In this document: positions 36,531 to 43,912 of the stretch, one piece after another
How the letters are laid out: each line of letters begins with the position of its first letter
Numbering within the stretch: position 1 is the first letter of the stretch
DNA from: Akkermansiaceae bacterium UBA2367
Lineage (GTDB): Bacteria > Verrucomicrobiota > Verrucomicrobiia > Verrucomicrobiales > DEV007
Direction: 5' to 3'
DNA length: 64,000 bases
NCBI GenBank assembly: GCA_002344525.1
Contig: DDTJ01000042.1
Span: 46,846-110,845, forward strand
The notes under the pieces: model-generated
What the model saw: the letters and a program-made list of their open reading frames with translations, nothing else
Databases searched by the model: none
What the model was told of the DNA's origin: nothing
Program-made: the position numbers and the translations under genes

Positions 36531-37210
36531 AGTTCGAACAAAAATCCTTTCTTCTTGAGCCGTCGGTATTTCGCCGGGTCGAAGCGAAAGAGCTGGGCGG
36601 GGCGGTGCGCGCCCTCCCGGTGCGTTTCCTTCAAGGCGACGAGGAGATCATAGCCGAGCACCTTTTTGCGGAAGTTTCGCTTGTCGAGCGCCGTGCCGAG
36701 GACGGCTTCGTAGAGTCTCTGGAGCTGGCTGAGGGTGAATTTCGGAGGCAGCAGCTCGAAGCCGACGGGTTCGCGCCGGAGCTTGTCGCGCAAGCGTTCG
36801 AGGGCGGTGGCGAGGATCTCGGCGTGGTCGAAGGCGAGGGGAGCGGCCGAGGCGACGGGGAACCAATCCGCCTCGGCGGCGTCCGTCGCGGCGGTGGCGG
36901 CGGAGGGCTTCACGAGAGCGAAGTAGGCCACGCTGACGACGCGCTCGCGCGGGTCGCGATCCACCGCGCCGAAGGTGTGGAGTTGCTCTAGGAAAACCTC
37001 CCGCAGGCCGGTCTCCTCCTCCAGCTCCCGGCGGGCGGCCTCGTCGAGGGTCTCGTCGAGATGCACGAAGCCGCCGGGGAGCGCCCAGCGGTTCTTGAAG
37101 GGCTCCAAGGCGCGTCGGATGAGCAGAACCTGCAAATCCCCGCCGTCGAATCCGAAGACGACGCAATCGACCGTCAGGGCGGGGCGGGGGTATTTGTAAG
37201 TGTGAAGCAT
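36527..37210 (-). CDS. nrtR: NrtR-type Nudix regulator / ADP-ribose-sensing protein
   Basis: A 227-residue protein with an N-terminal Nudix domain and a C-terminal winged helix, the arrangement of NrtR repressors of NAD metabolism. The Nudix box is intact (GGFVHLDETLDEA then ARRELEEETGL, about 47-70), so it may also hydrolyse ADP-ribose. The C-terminal part (LPPKFTLSQLQRLYEAVLG, KRNFRKKVLG) is the winged helix. It is the first gene of the ten-gene NAD cluster. Two GTGT-N7-ACAC palindromes overlap its promoter and start codon, consistent with autoregulation by an NAD-derived ligand. Confidence 0.85.
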   Translation of the reverse strand: MLHTYKYPRPALTVDCVVFGFDGGDLQVLLIRRALEPFKNRWALPGGFVHLDETLDEAARRELEEETGLREVFLEQLHTFGAVDRDPRERVVSVAYFALVKPSAATAATDAAEADWFPVASAAPLAFDHAEILATALERLRDKLRREPVGFELLPPKFTLSQLQRLYEAVLGTALDKRNFRKKVLGYDLLVALKETHREGAHRPAQLFRFDPAKYRRLKKKGFLFEL

Positions 37211-37236
37211 ACACGAATAAGGTGTAAAATGGACAC
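37200..37236. promoter_or_regulatory. two palindromic operator candidates for NrtR
   Basis: GTGT-N7-ACAC occurs at 37200-37214 (overlapping the start codon) and at 37222-37236 (inside the promoter spacer). The centres are 22 bp apart, close to two helical turns, so two dimers could bind the same DNA face. Confidence 0.6.
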
Positions 37237-37244
37237 TATGTCAA
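37215..37244 (-). promoter_or_regulatory. promoter of the NAD operon, near-leaderless
   Basis: On the minus strand TTGACA (37239-37244) and TTATTC (37215-37220) are 18 bp apart. The ATG at 37210 is only 4 nt after the -10 box, so transcription would start at or within the start codon. Confidence 0.5.
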
Positions 37245-37420
37245 ATCCGAAATCCGAAGCTAGAAATCGAAACCGCTTCGGGGGACCGCTGATTGGCGCT
37301 GATCTTCGCTGATTTTTCCCACCACGAAAAAAGATCAGTGGAAATCCGCGAAGATCAGCGGTCGCCGGAGGCAAACCCCGGAGTCCCATTTCGGATTTCG
37401 AGCTTCGGATTTCGGATTTT
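37243..37420. repeat. nested composite repeat
   Basis: An 80-bp 10-bp-period palindrome (37284-37363, arms of CGCTGATNNN decamers) is flanked on the left by GAAATCC heptamers (37243-37272) and on the right by their reverse complement (37389-37420). The left heptamers abut the -35 box of the NAD operon promoter. Confidence 0.75.
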
Positions 37421-37462
37421 TTCCCTCCCCATCCTCGCGATTCTGGTTCAACCTTCCTTCCG

Positions 37463-38311
37463 ATGTCCATTTCTCCGACCATCGAGAGGAGGCGCGGTGG
37501 AGGCGTTCCCACGGGACGGGAGGCCACGCTGCCGGGGCGGGTGTGGTCCGTTGTCGGCAGGGGAGGCTGGTGGATGCTTTTCTTGGCCTTGGCGTTGACG
37601 GTCACGACCTCCTGCGATCGTCGTGGCTCCCCGCAGATCGTGATCGAGCAGGAGCCTTCGGTCGAGGCACTCGTCTCCACCGTGTTGAATGGCGGCGGCA
37701 CTTTCCGCGATGTGCCCTTCGCCAAGCTCGTCGAGATCTCGGCGGGGAAGCAAGTCCTGCCAGTCAACCCTGACGATCCTGTCGACGCCGAGATCCTCGC
37801 GGGCATCGAGGAGGCGCTGGGGCACGTCCTCGCTCGCTTCAACGCACCGGATTCGATCACCCACCGCGCCCCGCGCATCAACGAGGTCAGCGCCTACTTC
37901 GAGACGGCCTTGATCGAGGAGATCGACCGCCTCCCGGAGCTGGAATGCTCCTACCCGCGCACCGCCGAGGGCAATCTCCAGCGGGCCGGATATCCCGATC
38001 TGATGATTCGCCACCGCGAGAGCGGGCGCGTCGCCTACCTCGATCCGAAGCTGGTGCAGCAGGGCTCGCTCGGTTCGGACCTGCGCACTTTCTACTTCAC
38101 CCCGACCGTGCAGACGCGGAAGGTCCTCCACGACGCCCATCACCTCCTCGTCGGGATCGAGCACGACGGGAACACGGGGAAATGGAAATACCTGCGTTGG
38201 CACCTCGTCGATCTCTCGCGCTTCAAGGTGCGGCTGAAGGCGGAGTTCCAGGCGAGCAACCAGGATCTCTACCGACCTGAGTTGATGATCCGTACGGGCG
38301 AGGCACCGTGA
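37463..38311 (+). CDS. putative lipoprotein with a PD-(D/E)xK-like motif
   Basis: A 282-residue protein I do not recognise. A basic N-terminus and hydrophobic helix (WWMLFLALALTVTTSC, about 37-52) end in a Cys, suggesting a lipoprotein signal. The body has no repeats. A GYPDLMIRHRESGRVAYLDPK stretch (about 185, broken here as GYPDLMIRHRE and SGRVAYLDPK) gives PD...DxK spacing like that of PD-(D/E)xK nucleases, with a preceding Glu in LIEEIDRLPELE. Either it is an exported protein with a nuclease-like fold or the resemblance is chance. It stands alone, divergent from the NAD operon. Confidence 0.6.
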   Translation: MSISPTIERRRGGGVPTGREATLPGRVWSVVGRGGWWMLFLALALTVTTSCDRRGSPQIVIEQEPSVEALVSTVLNGGGTFRDVPFAKLVEISAGKQVLPVNPDDPVDAEILAGIEEALGHVLARFNAPDSITHRAPRINEVSAYFETALIEEIDRLPELECSYPRTAEGNLQRAGYPDLMIRHRESGRVAYLDPKLVQQGSLGSDLRTFYFTPTVQTRKVLHDAHHLLVGIEHDGNTGKWKYLRWHLVDLSRFKVRLKAEFQASNQDLYRPELMIRTGEAP

Positions 38312-38502
38312 GAAGGGATGAAGGAGCTGCTCCTCGGATGGTCGATGCTGTGGCGGTGGAGGCGGTTTCGCGGGATGCTGGAATGACCGAAGGAGACTAT
38401 CAAATCGCCCTTCGTTCCCTGATCGGACAACCCGCCGAGGATCTCTGAATGCCCGATAATGGCAAGGTAGTGACTCATTCCAGCGAAGCTGAGGGTGGGA
38501 AC

Positions 38503-38576
38503 CTGTAGGCGAGGTCACTGACCTCGCTCGGGCGTCGTTTGGACGTTCGATCCGACCTCAATGAGGTCGGCTACAG
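38503..38576. repeat. inverted pair of REP-like elements (BIME-like)
   Basis: CTGTAG is followed directly by GCGAGGTC-ACT-GACCTCGC (38509-38527). After a 24-nt spacer, CCGACCTC-AAT-GAGGTCGG (38552-38570) is followed directly by CTACAG. It lies in the 371-bp gap between the putative lipoprotein and the UPF0175 gene; the rest of that gap (38312-38502, 38577-38682) shows nothing I can identify. Confidence 0.8.
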
Positions 38577-38682
38577 CGCTGGCGCATCCTCCGAAGTCTT
38601 TCAACGCCTCCACCCATCATTCTTGCTGGAATGGACCGGTAGTTCAGCGGAGTGGTGTCCGCGACCACGACCGTTTGCCGAT

Positions 38683-38946
38683 TCATCGTTCCAGGAGCGA
38701 CTTCAGTTGCTCCGACGCCGCGTGTTGCTCCTCCCAGGAAGCCTGCTGCTCGGCTCCGTGGACTCGAAAGAACTGTTCCGCCTCATGATAGCCCATTCCG
38801 AGCATCTCGGCGGCTTGGCCTCGGGAGAGCCGACCTTCCCGGTAGCCTTCGAGAACCAGCATCTGGCGAACCCGCCTTGGCACGTCCCCGGCATCCAAGC
38901 CGAGGAGTTGCTTCCATGCATCGGGCAGTTCGAGCACCAAGGTCAT
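38683..38946 (-). CDS. UPF0175 family protein (antitoxin-like)
   Basis: An 87-residue protein. The block VLEGYREGRLSRGQAAEMLG (about 30-50) is the UPF0175 hallmark, a helix-turn-helix that in other genomes belongs to antitoxins next to PIN-like (DUF3368) toxins. The C-terminal ~30 residues are polar. A GGAGAAG Shine-Dalgarno lies directly before the ATG at 38946. No toxin gene accompanies it: the downstream 371 bp is non-coding. It may be a solitary antitoxin or a regulator. Confidence 0.75.
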   Translation of the reverse strand: MTLVLELPDAWKQLLGLDAGDVPRRVRQMLVLEGYREGRLSRGQAAEMLGMGYHEAEQFFRVHGAEQQASWEEQHAASEQLKSLLER

Positions 38947-39080
38947 CTTCTCCAAGAATAACGCCGATACCTAGCATCGCAACACCAACCCATCTCCGTC
39001 GGGTCGCACGGCCCAGCGGGGATGCCATCTCCGATCCGGAACCCGATCCGCAATCGTCCGGATCTTTTCGGAATTTCGGA

Positions 39081-40460
39081 TCACTCCAGGATCCCGTCGA
39101 GGACCTGGCCCTCCACGTCCTTCATCTCGATGCCGAGCAGTTTGGCGACAGTGGGGGCGATGTCGATGTTGCCGATGCGGTCGAGGGTCACGCCCGCCTT
39201 CACCCCGGCTCCGCTGGCGAGGAAGCTGGCGTCCATCAGCGGGTCGGAGGGGGAGTAGCCGTGGGCGCCTTTCTGCGTCTCCAAGGTCGTGACCGTATCG
39301 TTCCCGGCCACGCTGTTGCTGAAGTTGTAGCCCTCCTTGGCCGAGAGGATCAGGTCGGGCATGCGAGGATCTTCGGCGACGGTCTGCAATCCGTATTTCG
39401 CGAAGTCCGCCTCGGTGATCACTTCGGAGACGCCCTCCAGCGCGGCGAGCTTGGGGGTGATGTCGGCGAGGAGCGCGGCGCGGTCCGTCTGGTCGAGGAG
39501 GTAGATGAAGGCCACGCCTTGCGCGAAGCTCCACACCTTACGCTCGACCGGCTTGCCGCCGAATTCCTTGATCAGCCCCTCCTGCTTGAGCATTACGTTG
39601 GGCTGGACGGTCTTGGTGTAGTTGATGAAGCCGTGGTCGGACATGATCACGAAGGTGGTCTTCTCCTTCAGTCCGGCCTTCTCCACCGCCTCGACGAGGT
39701 CGCGGACGTGTTCGTCGGCCTGCTTGATGGCGAAGTAGGCCTCGGGGGTGTGGCTGCCGTGGGCGTGCTGGAGGGAGTCCACCGCGACGAGGTGGAGGAG
39801 GAGCAGGTTCGGCTGGTGGGTTTCGATGAGGTGCCGGGTCAACTGGGTGTAGAGCCGATCACGGAGGAGGTAGCCGAAGGGGCCGGCCTTGCACCATTCG
39901 CCCTGCTTGTCCACGGGGATGCCTTTGGCGCGGGCCTCCTCCAGCAGGCTGGGGGTGCTGTAGCGGTCCCAAAGCTCTTGGGGGAAGACGTCGGGCACGG
40001 TCCAGTCGAGGCTTTTTGCGTTGCGGCTGGCGGGCCAGATGATGCCGGCGGTTTTCAGGCCCGCGTCGTGGGCGACGTCGTAGATTGTGGGGACTTTCAC
40101 GATCTCGTCCTTGTCGAAATGGGGGTCGGGGATGAAATCGACGGATTGCTGGGTCTCGCGGTCGAAGTAGTTGTTGGCGATCACCCCGTGTCGTCCCGCC
40201 CGCACCCCGGTCACGAGGGAGGTGTGGTTCGGCCAAGTCACGGTCGGCAGGGTGGTGGTGACGGCTTTGGCCCTGGCTCCCTCGGCGGCGAGTCGGCGCA
40301 GGGTGGGCATCTCGGCCAGGGGATCGTCGAAATAGAAATGGGCGAGCCCGTCGATGCTGATGAAGATGACGTGGCGGTCGGTCCGGGGCTCGGCTTGGAG
40401 GAAGGATGCTCCGACGAAGGCGCAGAGGACGAGGAGGCTGGGGAAGGGGAGTCGAGTCAT
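39081..40460 (-). CDS. secreted type I phosphodiesterase/nucleotide pyrophosphatase
   Basis: A 459-residue alkaline-phosphatase-superfamily enzyme with a signal peptide (residues 1-23). The nucleophile is Thr in VTWPNHTSLVTGV (about 70-80), and the metal ligands are in FISIDGLAHFYFDDP (about 35), LVAVDSLQHAHGSH (about 230), VIMSDHGFINYT (about 275) and GAHGYSP (about 405). It probably cleaves phosphodiesters or pyrophosphates outside the cytoplasm, including nucleotide sugars or NAD-like compounds. It stands alone on the minus strand. Confidence 0.9.
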   Translation of the reverse strand: MTRLPFPSLLVLCAFVGASFLQAEPRTDRHVIFISIDGLAHFYFDDPLAEMPTLRRLAAEGARAKAVTTTLPTVTWPNHTSLVTGVRAGRHGVIANNYFDRETQQSVDFIPDPHFDKDEIVKVPTIYDVAHDAGLKTAGIIWPASRNAKSLDWTVPDVFPQELWDRYSTPSLLEEARAKGIPVDKQGEWCKAGPFGYLLRDRLYTQLTRHLIETHQPNLLLLHLVAVDSLQHAHGSHTPEAYFAIKQADEHVRDLVEAVEKAGLKEKTTFVIMSDHGFINYTKTVQPNVMLKQEGLIKEFGGKPVERKVWSFAQGVAFIYLLDQTDRAALLADITPKLAALEGVSEVITEADFAKYGLQTVAEDPRMPDLILSAKEGYNFSNSVAGNDTVTTLETQKGAHGYSPSDPLMDASFLASGAGVKAGVTLDRIGNIDIAPTVAKLLGIEMKDVEGQVLDGILE

Positions 40461-40551
40461 GGTGGCGGTGGGGAAGCATGGAAGGAAACGGGCTTGTCCG
40501 TCAACCTCCCGCCGCGCCCTGAACGCGCCACCTGAATCCAGAGAGGAGGAA

Positions 40552-40761
40552 TCAGAGCAGGGGAGTGGCGTTCCTGGACGCGGATTTTTTGCGGGAGAGA
40601 GGAGGCTCGCTTTGCGCCGGGGAGAAACTCAGGATTCGTTCCACCGCCCGTCTCAGTCGTTTCGCCTCCGCAGGAGTCAAAGGCAGAGGGAGGCTGTCGG
40701 GGATGGACTCGGGAAGCCGACCGCTGCTGCGCGGCTCATCTGGGGCGGTTTCGTCGCTCAT
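40552..40761 (-). CDS. possible small protein
   Basis: A possible 69-residue protein, Pro/Ser/Lys-rich, with a short helix (LTPAEAKRLRRAVERIL). The ATG at 40761 is divergent from an XRE regulator gene 96 bp away. No domain is recognised and no clear Shine-Dalgarno is seen. It may not be a gene. Confidence 0.3.
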   Translation of the reverse strand: MSDETAPDEPRSSGRLPESIPDSLPLPLTPAEAKRLRRAVERILSFSPAQSEPPLSRKKSASRNATPLL

Positions 40762-40856
40762 TAAGAGAAAGTGCATAATAGGCAACGTCCTGTCAAAGGA
40801 AACGCGTTACAATTTTCCGTTGACGGATCGGTTTTGGGATCGAATGGCTATGAAAC

Positions 40857-41285
40857 ATGATCAGATTTCGCGAATGCCTATCCGATGTGCTCCTGCGAAC
40901 CGGGTGGAAGCAGGCCGAGTTGGCGCGTCGTTGCGGGGTCAACCCGGCCAACCTGTCGCGCTGGGGGCAAGGGCAGACGCTCCCGGACCGGACCGCGCTC
41001 GCGAAATTGGTGGAGGTGGTGCCGGAGGAGGAGGCGGCCAGGCTGGTCGTGGCGTGGGTCAAGGACATGCTGCCGCCCGCAGCGGAGGATCTGGTCTCCG
41101 TCACCCTCCGACATCCCGTTTCGAGAGTGCGGGAGCCGGATCCGGACGACGAATGGCCCTCGGGGATCAGCGAGACGACGCGGCGGAAGTTCTTGGATTT
41201 TTCGAGACTGGCGATGAAACACTCCGATGTGATGGACATCGTCGATGTCCTCCACGGAGCCGCGATGCGGACGCGGAAGCCGTGA
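40857..41285 (+). CDS. XRE-type helix-turn-helix protein
   Basis: A 142-residue DNA-binding protein. Residues 1-50 form the Cro/CI-type helix-turn-helix (LLRTGWKQAELARRCGVN, then PANLSRWGQGQTLPD). Residues 50-70 continue the helical bundle; the rest (SGISETTRRKFLDFSRLAMK) is an unknown C-terminal region. A TTGACG box with an ATGGCT box ends 7 nt before the ATG, similar to other leaderless candidates here. The DinG-like helicase gene begins 48 bp downstream, so the two may be co-transcribed. Confidence 0.78.
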   Translation: MIRFRECLSDVLLRTGWKQAELARRCGVNPANLSRWGQGQTLPDRTALAKLVEVVPEEEAARLVVAWVKDMLPPAAEDLVSVTLRHPVSRVREPDPDDEWPSGISETTRRKFLDFSRLAMKHSDVMDIVDVLHGAAMRTRKP

Positions 41286-41333
41286 CCTGCGCGACGGCCT
41301 CTTTTCCCCTTGCCCGGACCGGCTTTCCGGCGC

Positions 41334-43331
41334 ATGGCTGAACCTGTGATCTCCCTCGCCGAGACGGGCCATGGCCCTGATTCCCTGAGCCGCTTCGCCT
41401 CCGTCTTTTTCGGAAAGGGCGGGGCGCTCTCGCGTCTCGGCGATTTCGAGTTCCGCCCCGAGCAGCAGCGCATGGCCGTGGCCGTGGCGCGGGCGCTGGA
41501 GGAGGAGCGCCCCCTCGTGGTCGAGGCGGGCACGGGCGTGGGCAAGTCGCTCGCCTACCTAGCGCCCGCCGTGCGCAAGGCGCTCGACGAGGGACGCAAG
41601 GCGATCATCTCGACCCACACCATCAATTTGCAGGAGCAGCTCGTCCACAAAGACATCCCCCTGCTGCAATCCGTCCTCGGCGAGCCCTTCCGCGCCCTCC
41701 TCTTGAAAGGCCGTCGCAACTACCTCTGTCCCCTGCGGCTCCAGATCGCGATGTCGGGGGGAGGGGAGATGTTCACCACTTCGGAGCTGGAGGAGCTGAA
41801 GTCGATCTGGGAATGGGCGGGGAAAACGAAGGATGGCACCCTCAGCGACCTCGATTTCGCCCCCTCGCCGCGCGTCTGGTCTCAGGTGTGCAGCGAGAGC
41901 CACGCCTGCACCGCGAAGCGCTGCGCCGGGTCGGGCGGGTGCTTCTACCAGGAGGCGCGCAAGCGCATCGCCGAGGCCCATCTCCTCGTCGTGAACCACA
42001 CCCTCTTCTTCACCCTCCTCAACGGGCAGGAGGAAAGCAGCGAAACGGGCGGGGGCTTCCTCTTCGCGAAGGACTTTCTCATTTTCGACGAGGCCCACAC
42101 CTTGGAACAGGTCGCGGCGCGGCAGCTCGGGCTGTCCCTCTCGCAGACGGGGATGAAGTTTGATCTGCACCGCCTCTTCAATCCCAAGAATAAAAAGGGG
42201 CTTTTCCAACTCGCCGGGGACGCCGAGGGACGCCGCCTCACCATGGCTGTGCTCGACGGGATCGACGAGTTTTTCGACACCGTGGAAAGCCGCTGCCGCT
42301 GGGGCGAATACGGTCGCGAGTGCCGCGTCCGCGAGGCCGAGTTCGTCGAGGACACCCTCGGGGCGGGCCTCGTCGAACTGAGCCGCCGCGCCCGCACCAT
42401 CGCCGATCTCGCGAACGAGACGACCAAGGCCGAGCTCGGCGAGCTGGCCCGGCGTCTCGCCGACTGCCGCTCCGCCCTCGCCACCTTCCTCGACCAGCGC
42501 GACGAGGGGTTCGTCTACTGGGTCGAGAAGAATGAACGGGAGTCGCTCTCGCTCAACGCGGCTCCGGTGAATGTGGCGGAGCTGCTGCGGCCCGTCTTCT
42601 TCGACCGGGACCGCCCCTGCGTCTTCACCAGCGCGACGCTTGGGACGGGGGACCGGGATCTCGCCTACTTCCGCAAGCGGGTCGGCGCGGGAGAGGTCGA
42701 GGCCATCCGCATCGGCAGCCCCTTCGACTACGCGAGGCAGATGACGATCCACCTCGTCAAGACGATGCCCGAGCCGGGCGGGCGGGACTACGAAGCCGCC
42801 CTCGCGAAGTGGATTCGCTATTTTGTCAGGAAGTCTGGCGGGCGGGCCTTCGTCCTCTTCACGAGCTACAAGCTGCTCCAGCGGGTCGCCGCCGAGTTGG
42901 ACGACTTTTTCCGCACGGAGAAGATCCGGTTGTTGGTGCAGGGGGGAGGGGCCTCGCGCCAGCAGCTTATCGAAACCTTCAAGGAGGACGAGACGAGCGT
43001 GCTCTTCGGCACCGACAGCTTCTGGACCGGGGTCGATGTGCCGGGCAAGGCCCTCAGCAACGTGATCATCACCCGCCTGCCCTTCGCCGTGCCCGACCAT
43101 CCCCTGACCCAGGCGAGGCTGGAGTGGATCGAGGAGCGCGGGGGCAACTCCTTCATGGACTACAGCGTGCCCGAGGCCATCCTGAAGCTGCGTCAGGGCG
43201 TCGGCCGCCTCATCCGCAGCGGCACGGACCGCGGCATGGTCGTGCTGCTCGACAACCGGGTGCTCAGCAAGCGCTACGGGAAGCTGTTCCTCGAAGCGAT
43301 GCCGGAGGCCCCGGTCGTTGTCGAGGAGTGA
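41334..43331 (+). CDS. dinG: ATP-dependent DNA helicase, DinG/XPD type
   Basis: Superfamily 2 Fe-S helicase that unwinds DNA, R-loops or G-quadruplexes. In 665 residues: Walker A GTGVGKSLAYLAP (about 66), the iron-sulfur Cys set NYLCPL, then VCSESHACTAKRCAGSGGCF (about 130-205), DEAH in FDEAHTLEQVA (about 251), SATLGTG (about 435), GTDSFWTGVDVPG (about 560) and QGVGRLIRSGTDRG (about 622) as motif VI. The ATG at 41334 gives the conserved start. It belongs to replication/repair. The gene is followed by a cysteine-rich exported protein gene after a gap of 83 bp. Confidence 0.92.
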   Translation: MAEPVISLAETGHGPDSLSRFASVFFGKGGALSRLGDFEFRPEQQRMAVAVARALEEERPLVVEAGTGVGKSLAYLAPAVRKALDEGRKAIISTHTINLQEQLVHKDIPLLQSVLGEPFRALLLKGRRNYLCPLRLQIAMSGGGEMFTTSELEELKSIWEWAGKTKDGTLSDLDFAPSPRVWSQVCSESHACTAKRCAGSGGCFYQEARKRIAEAHLLVVNHTLFFTLLNGQEESSETGGGFLFAKDFLIFDEAHTLEQVAARQLGLSLSQTGMKFDLHRLFNPKNKKGLFQLAGDAEGRRLTMAVLDGIDEFFDTVESRCRWGEYGRECRVREAEFVEDTLGAGLVELSRRARTIADLANETTKAELGELARRLADCRSALATFLDQRDEGFVYWVEKNERESLSLNAAPVNVAELLRPVFFDRDRPCVFTSATLGTGDRDLAYFRKRVGAGEVEAIRIGSPFDYARQMTIHLVKTMPEPGGRDYEAALAKWIRYFVRKSGGRAFVLFTSYKLLQRVAAELDDFFRTEKIRLLVQGGGASRQQLIETFKEDETSVLFGTDSFWTGVDVPGKALSNVIITRLPFAVPDHPLTQARLEWIEERGGNSFMDYSVPEAILKLRQGVGRLIRSGTDRGMVVLLDNRVLSKRYGKLFLEAMPEAPVVVEE

Positions 43332-43379
43332 AAAAAGCGAGGGGAATGGAAAGGCAATCCTGCGGCCAGCAATCGGGCG

Positions 43380-43408
43380 TTGCCAAGCCCAATCCGCTCG
43401 GCTACCCT
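43380..43408 (+). promoter_or_regulatory. promoter of the cysteine-rich protein gene, leaderless
   Basis: TTGCCA (43380-43385) and TACCCT (43403-43408) are 17 bp apart, and the ATG at 43415 begins 6 nt after the -10 box. Confidence 0.45.
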
Positions 43409-43414
43409 TCCCGT

Positions 43415-43816
43415 ATGTGGCGGACCCTGACGGCGCTGATCCTCGTGTGCTCCCAGCTCGCGCTGGCGGGCGCCGCGAGAGCTTCGTCGGTCTATTGCAC
43501 CGCCACGTTGACGCCGTGCCCGACCAAGGTGTCGGAGGGATGCGGCGACGGGCGTGAGGATTGCTGCCCCAAGCACAGCGAAGGCGAATCCGAAGCCCCG
43601 TGCTGTGTCGCGGTGTCCGAGGATGCCGGCGGCGCGCCCCTGCCGTCCGCGACCAAGCTCCCCGATCCGGTGGTTGGCGCGGCGATGGAGCTCACGGCGG
43701 CCTCGTGGGGAATCGAAGCGGGCTTCGCTGTTCCGGCTTGCTTGCGCGAATGGCCCGATCCCCCCGTTCTCGCGGGCAGGGATCTGTTGGTCCGGGTGAA
43801 CCGGTTCTTGGTTTGA
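43415..43816 (+). CDS. exported cysteine-rich small protein
   Basis: A 133-residue protein with a signal peptide (WRTLTALILVCSQLALAGAA, residues 2-21). After it comes a Cys-rich segment (about 27-65) with YCTATLTPCP, GCGDGREDCCPKHSEG and APCCVAV, eight Cys and one His, which could bind a metal or form disulfides. The C-terminal half is Pro/Ala-rich. It precedes an ABC-type export module by 96 bp on the same strand, and the last gene of that module encodes another protein with a vicinal Cys pair. I infer a metal or redox role; the family is not recognised. Confidence 0.65.
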   Translation: MWRTLTALILVCSQLALAGAARASSVYCTATLTPCPTKVSEGCGDGREDCCPKHSEGESEAPCCVAVSEDAGGAPLPSATKLPDPVVGAAMELTAASWGIEAGFAVPACLREWPDPPVLAGRDLLVRVNRFLV

Positions 43817-43912
43817 TCGTTTCGGAGTCCGCCGTCGCACGTCGCGTCGGCGGTTCGTTGCGGCGGTGTCGTCCGCCGCGTCTCCTCCGAAGCCTCTTGC
43901 CAATCCCTTCCC

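Noticed and set aside
28011..37210. NAD cluster as a prophage or phage-defence island
   Set aside because: No integrase, att-like repeats or phage structural genes; composition by eye is like that of its neighbours. A defence role remains possible but has no direct support here.
38630..38700. tRNA-like stretch (GGTAGTTCAGCGGAG)
   Set aside because: Only part resembles a D-arm; no anticodon or T-arm stems could be drawn.
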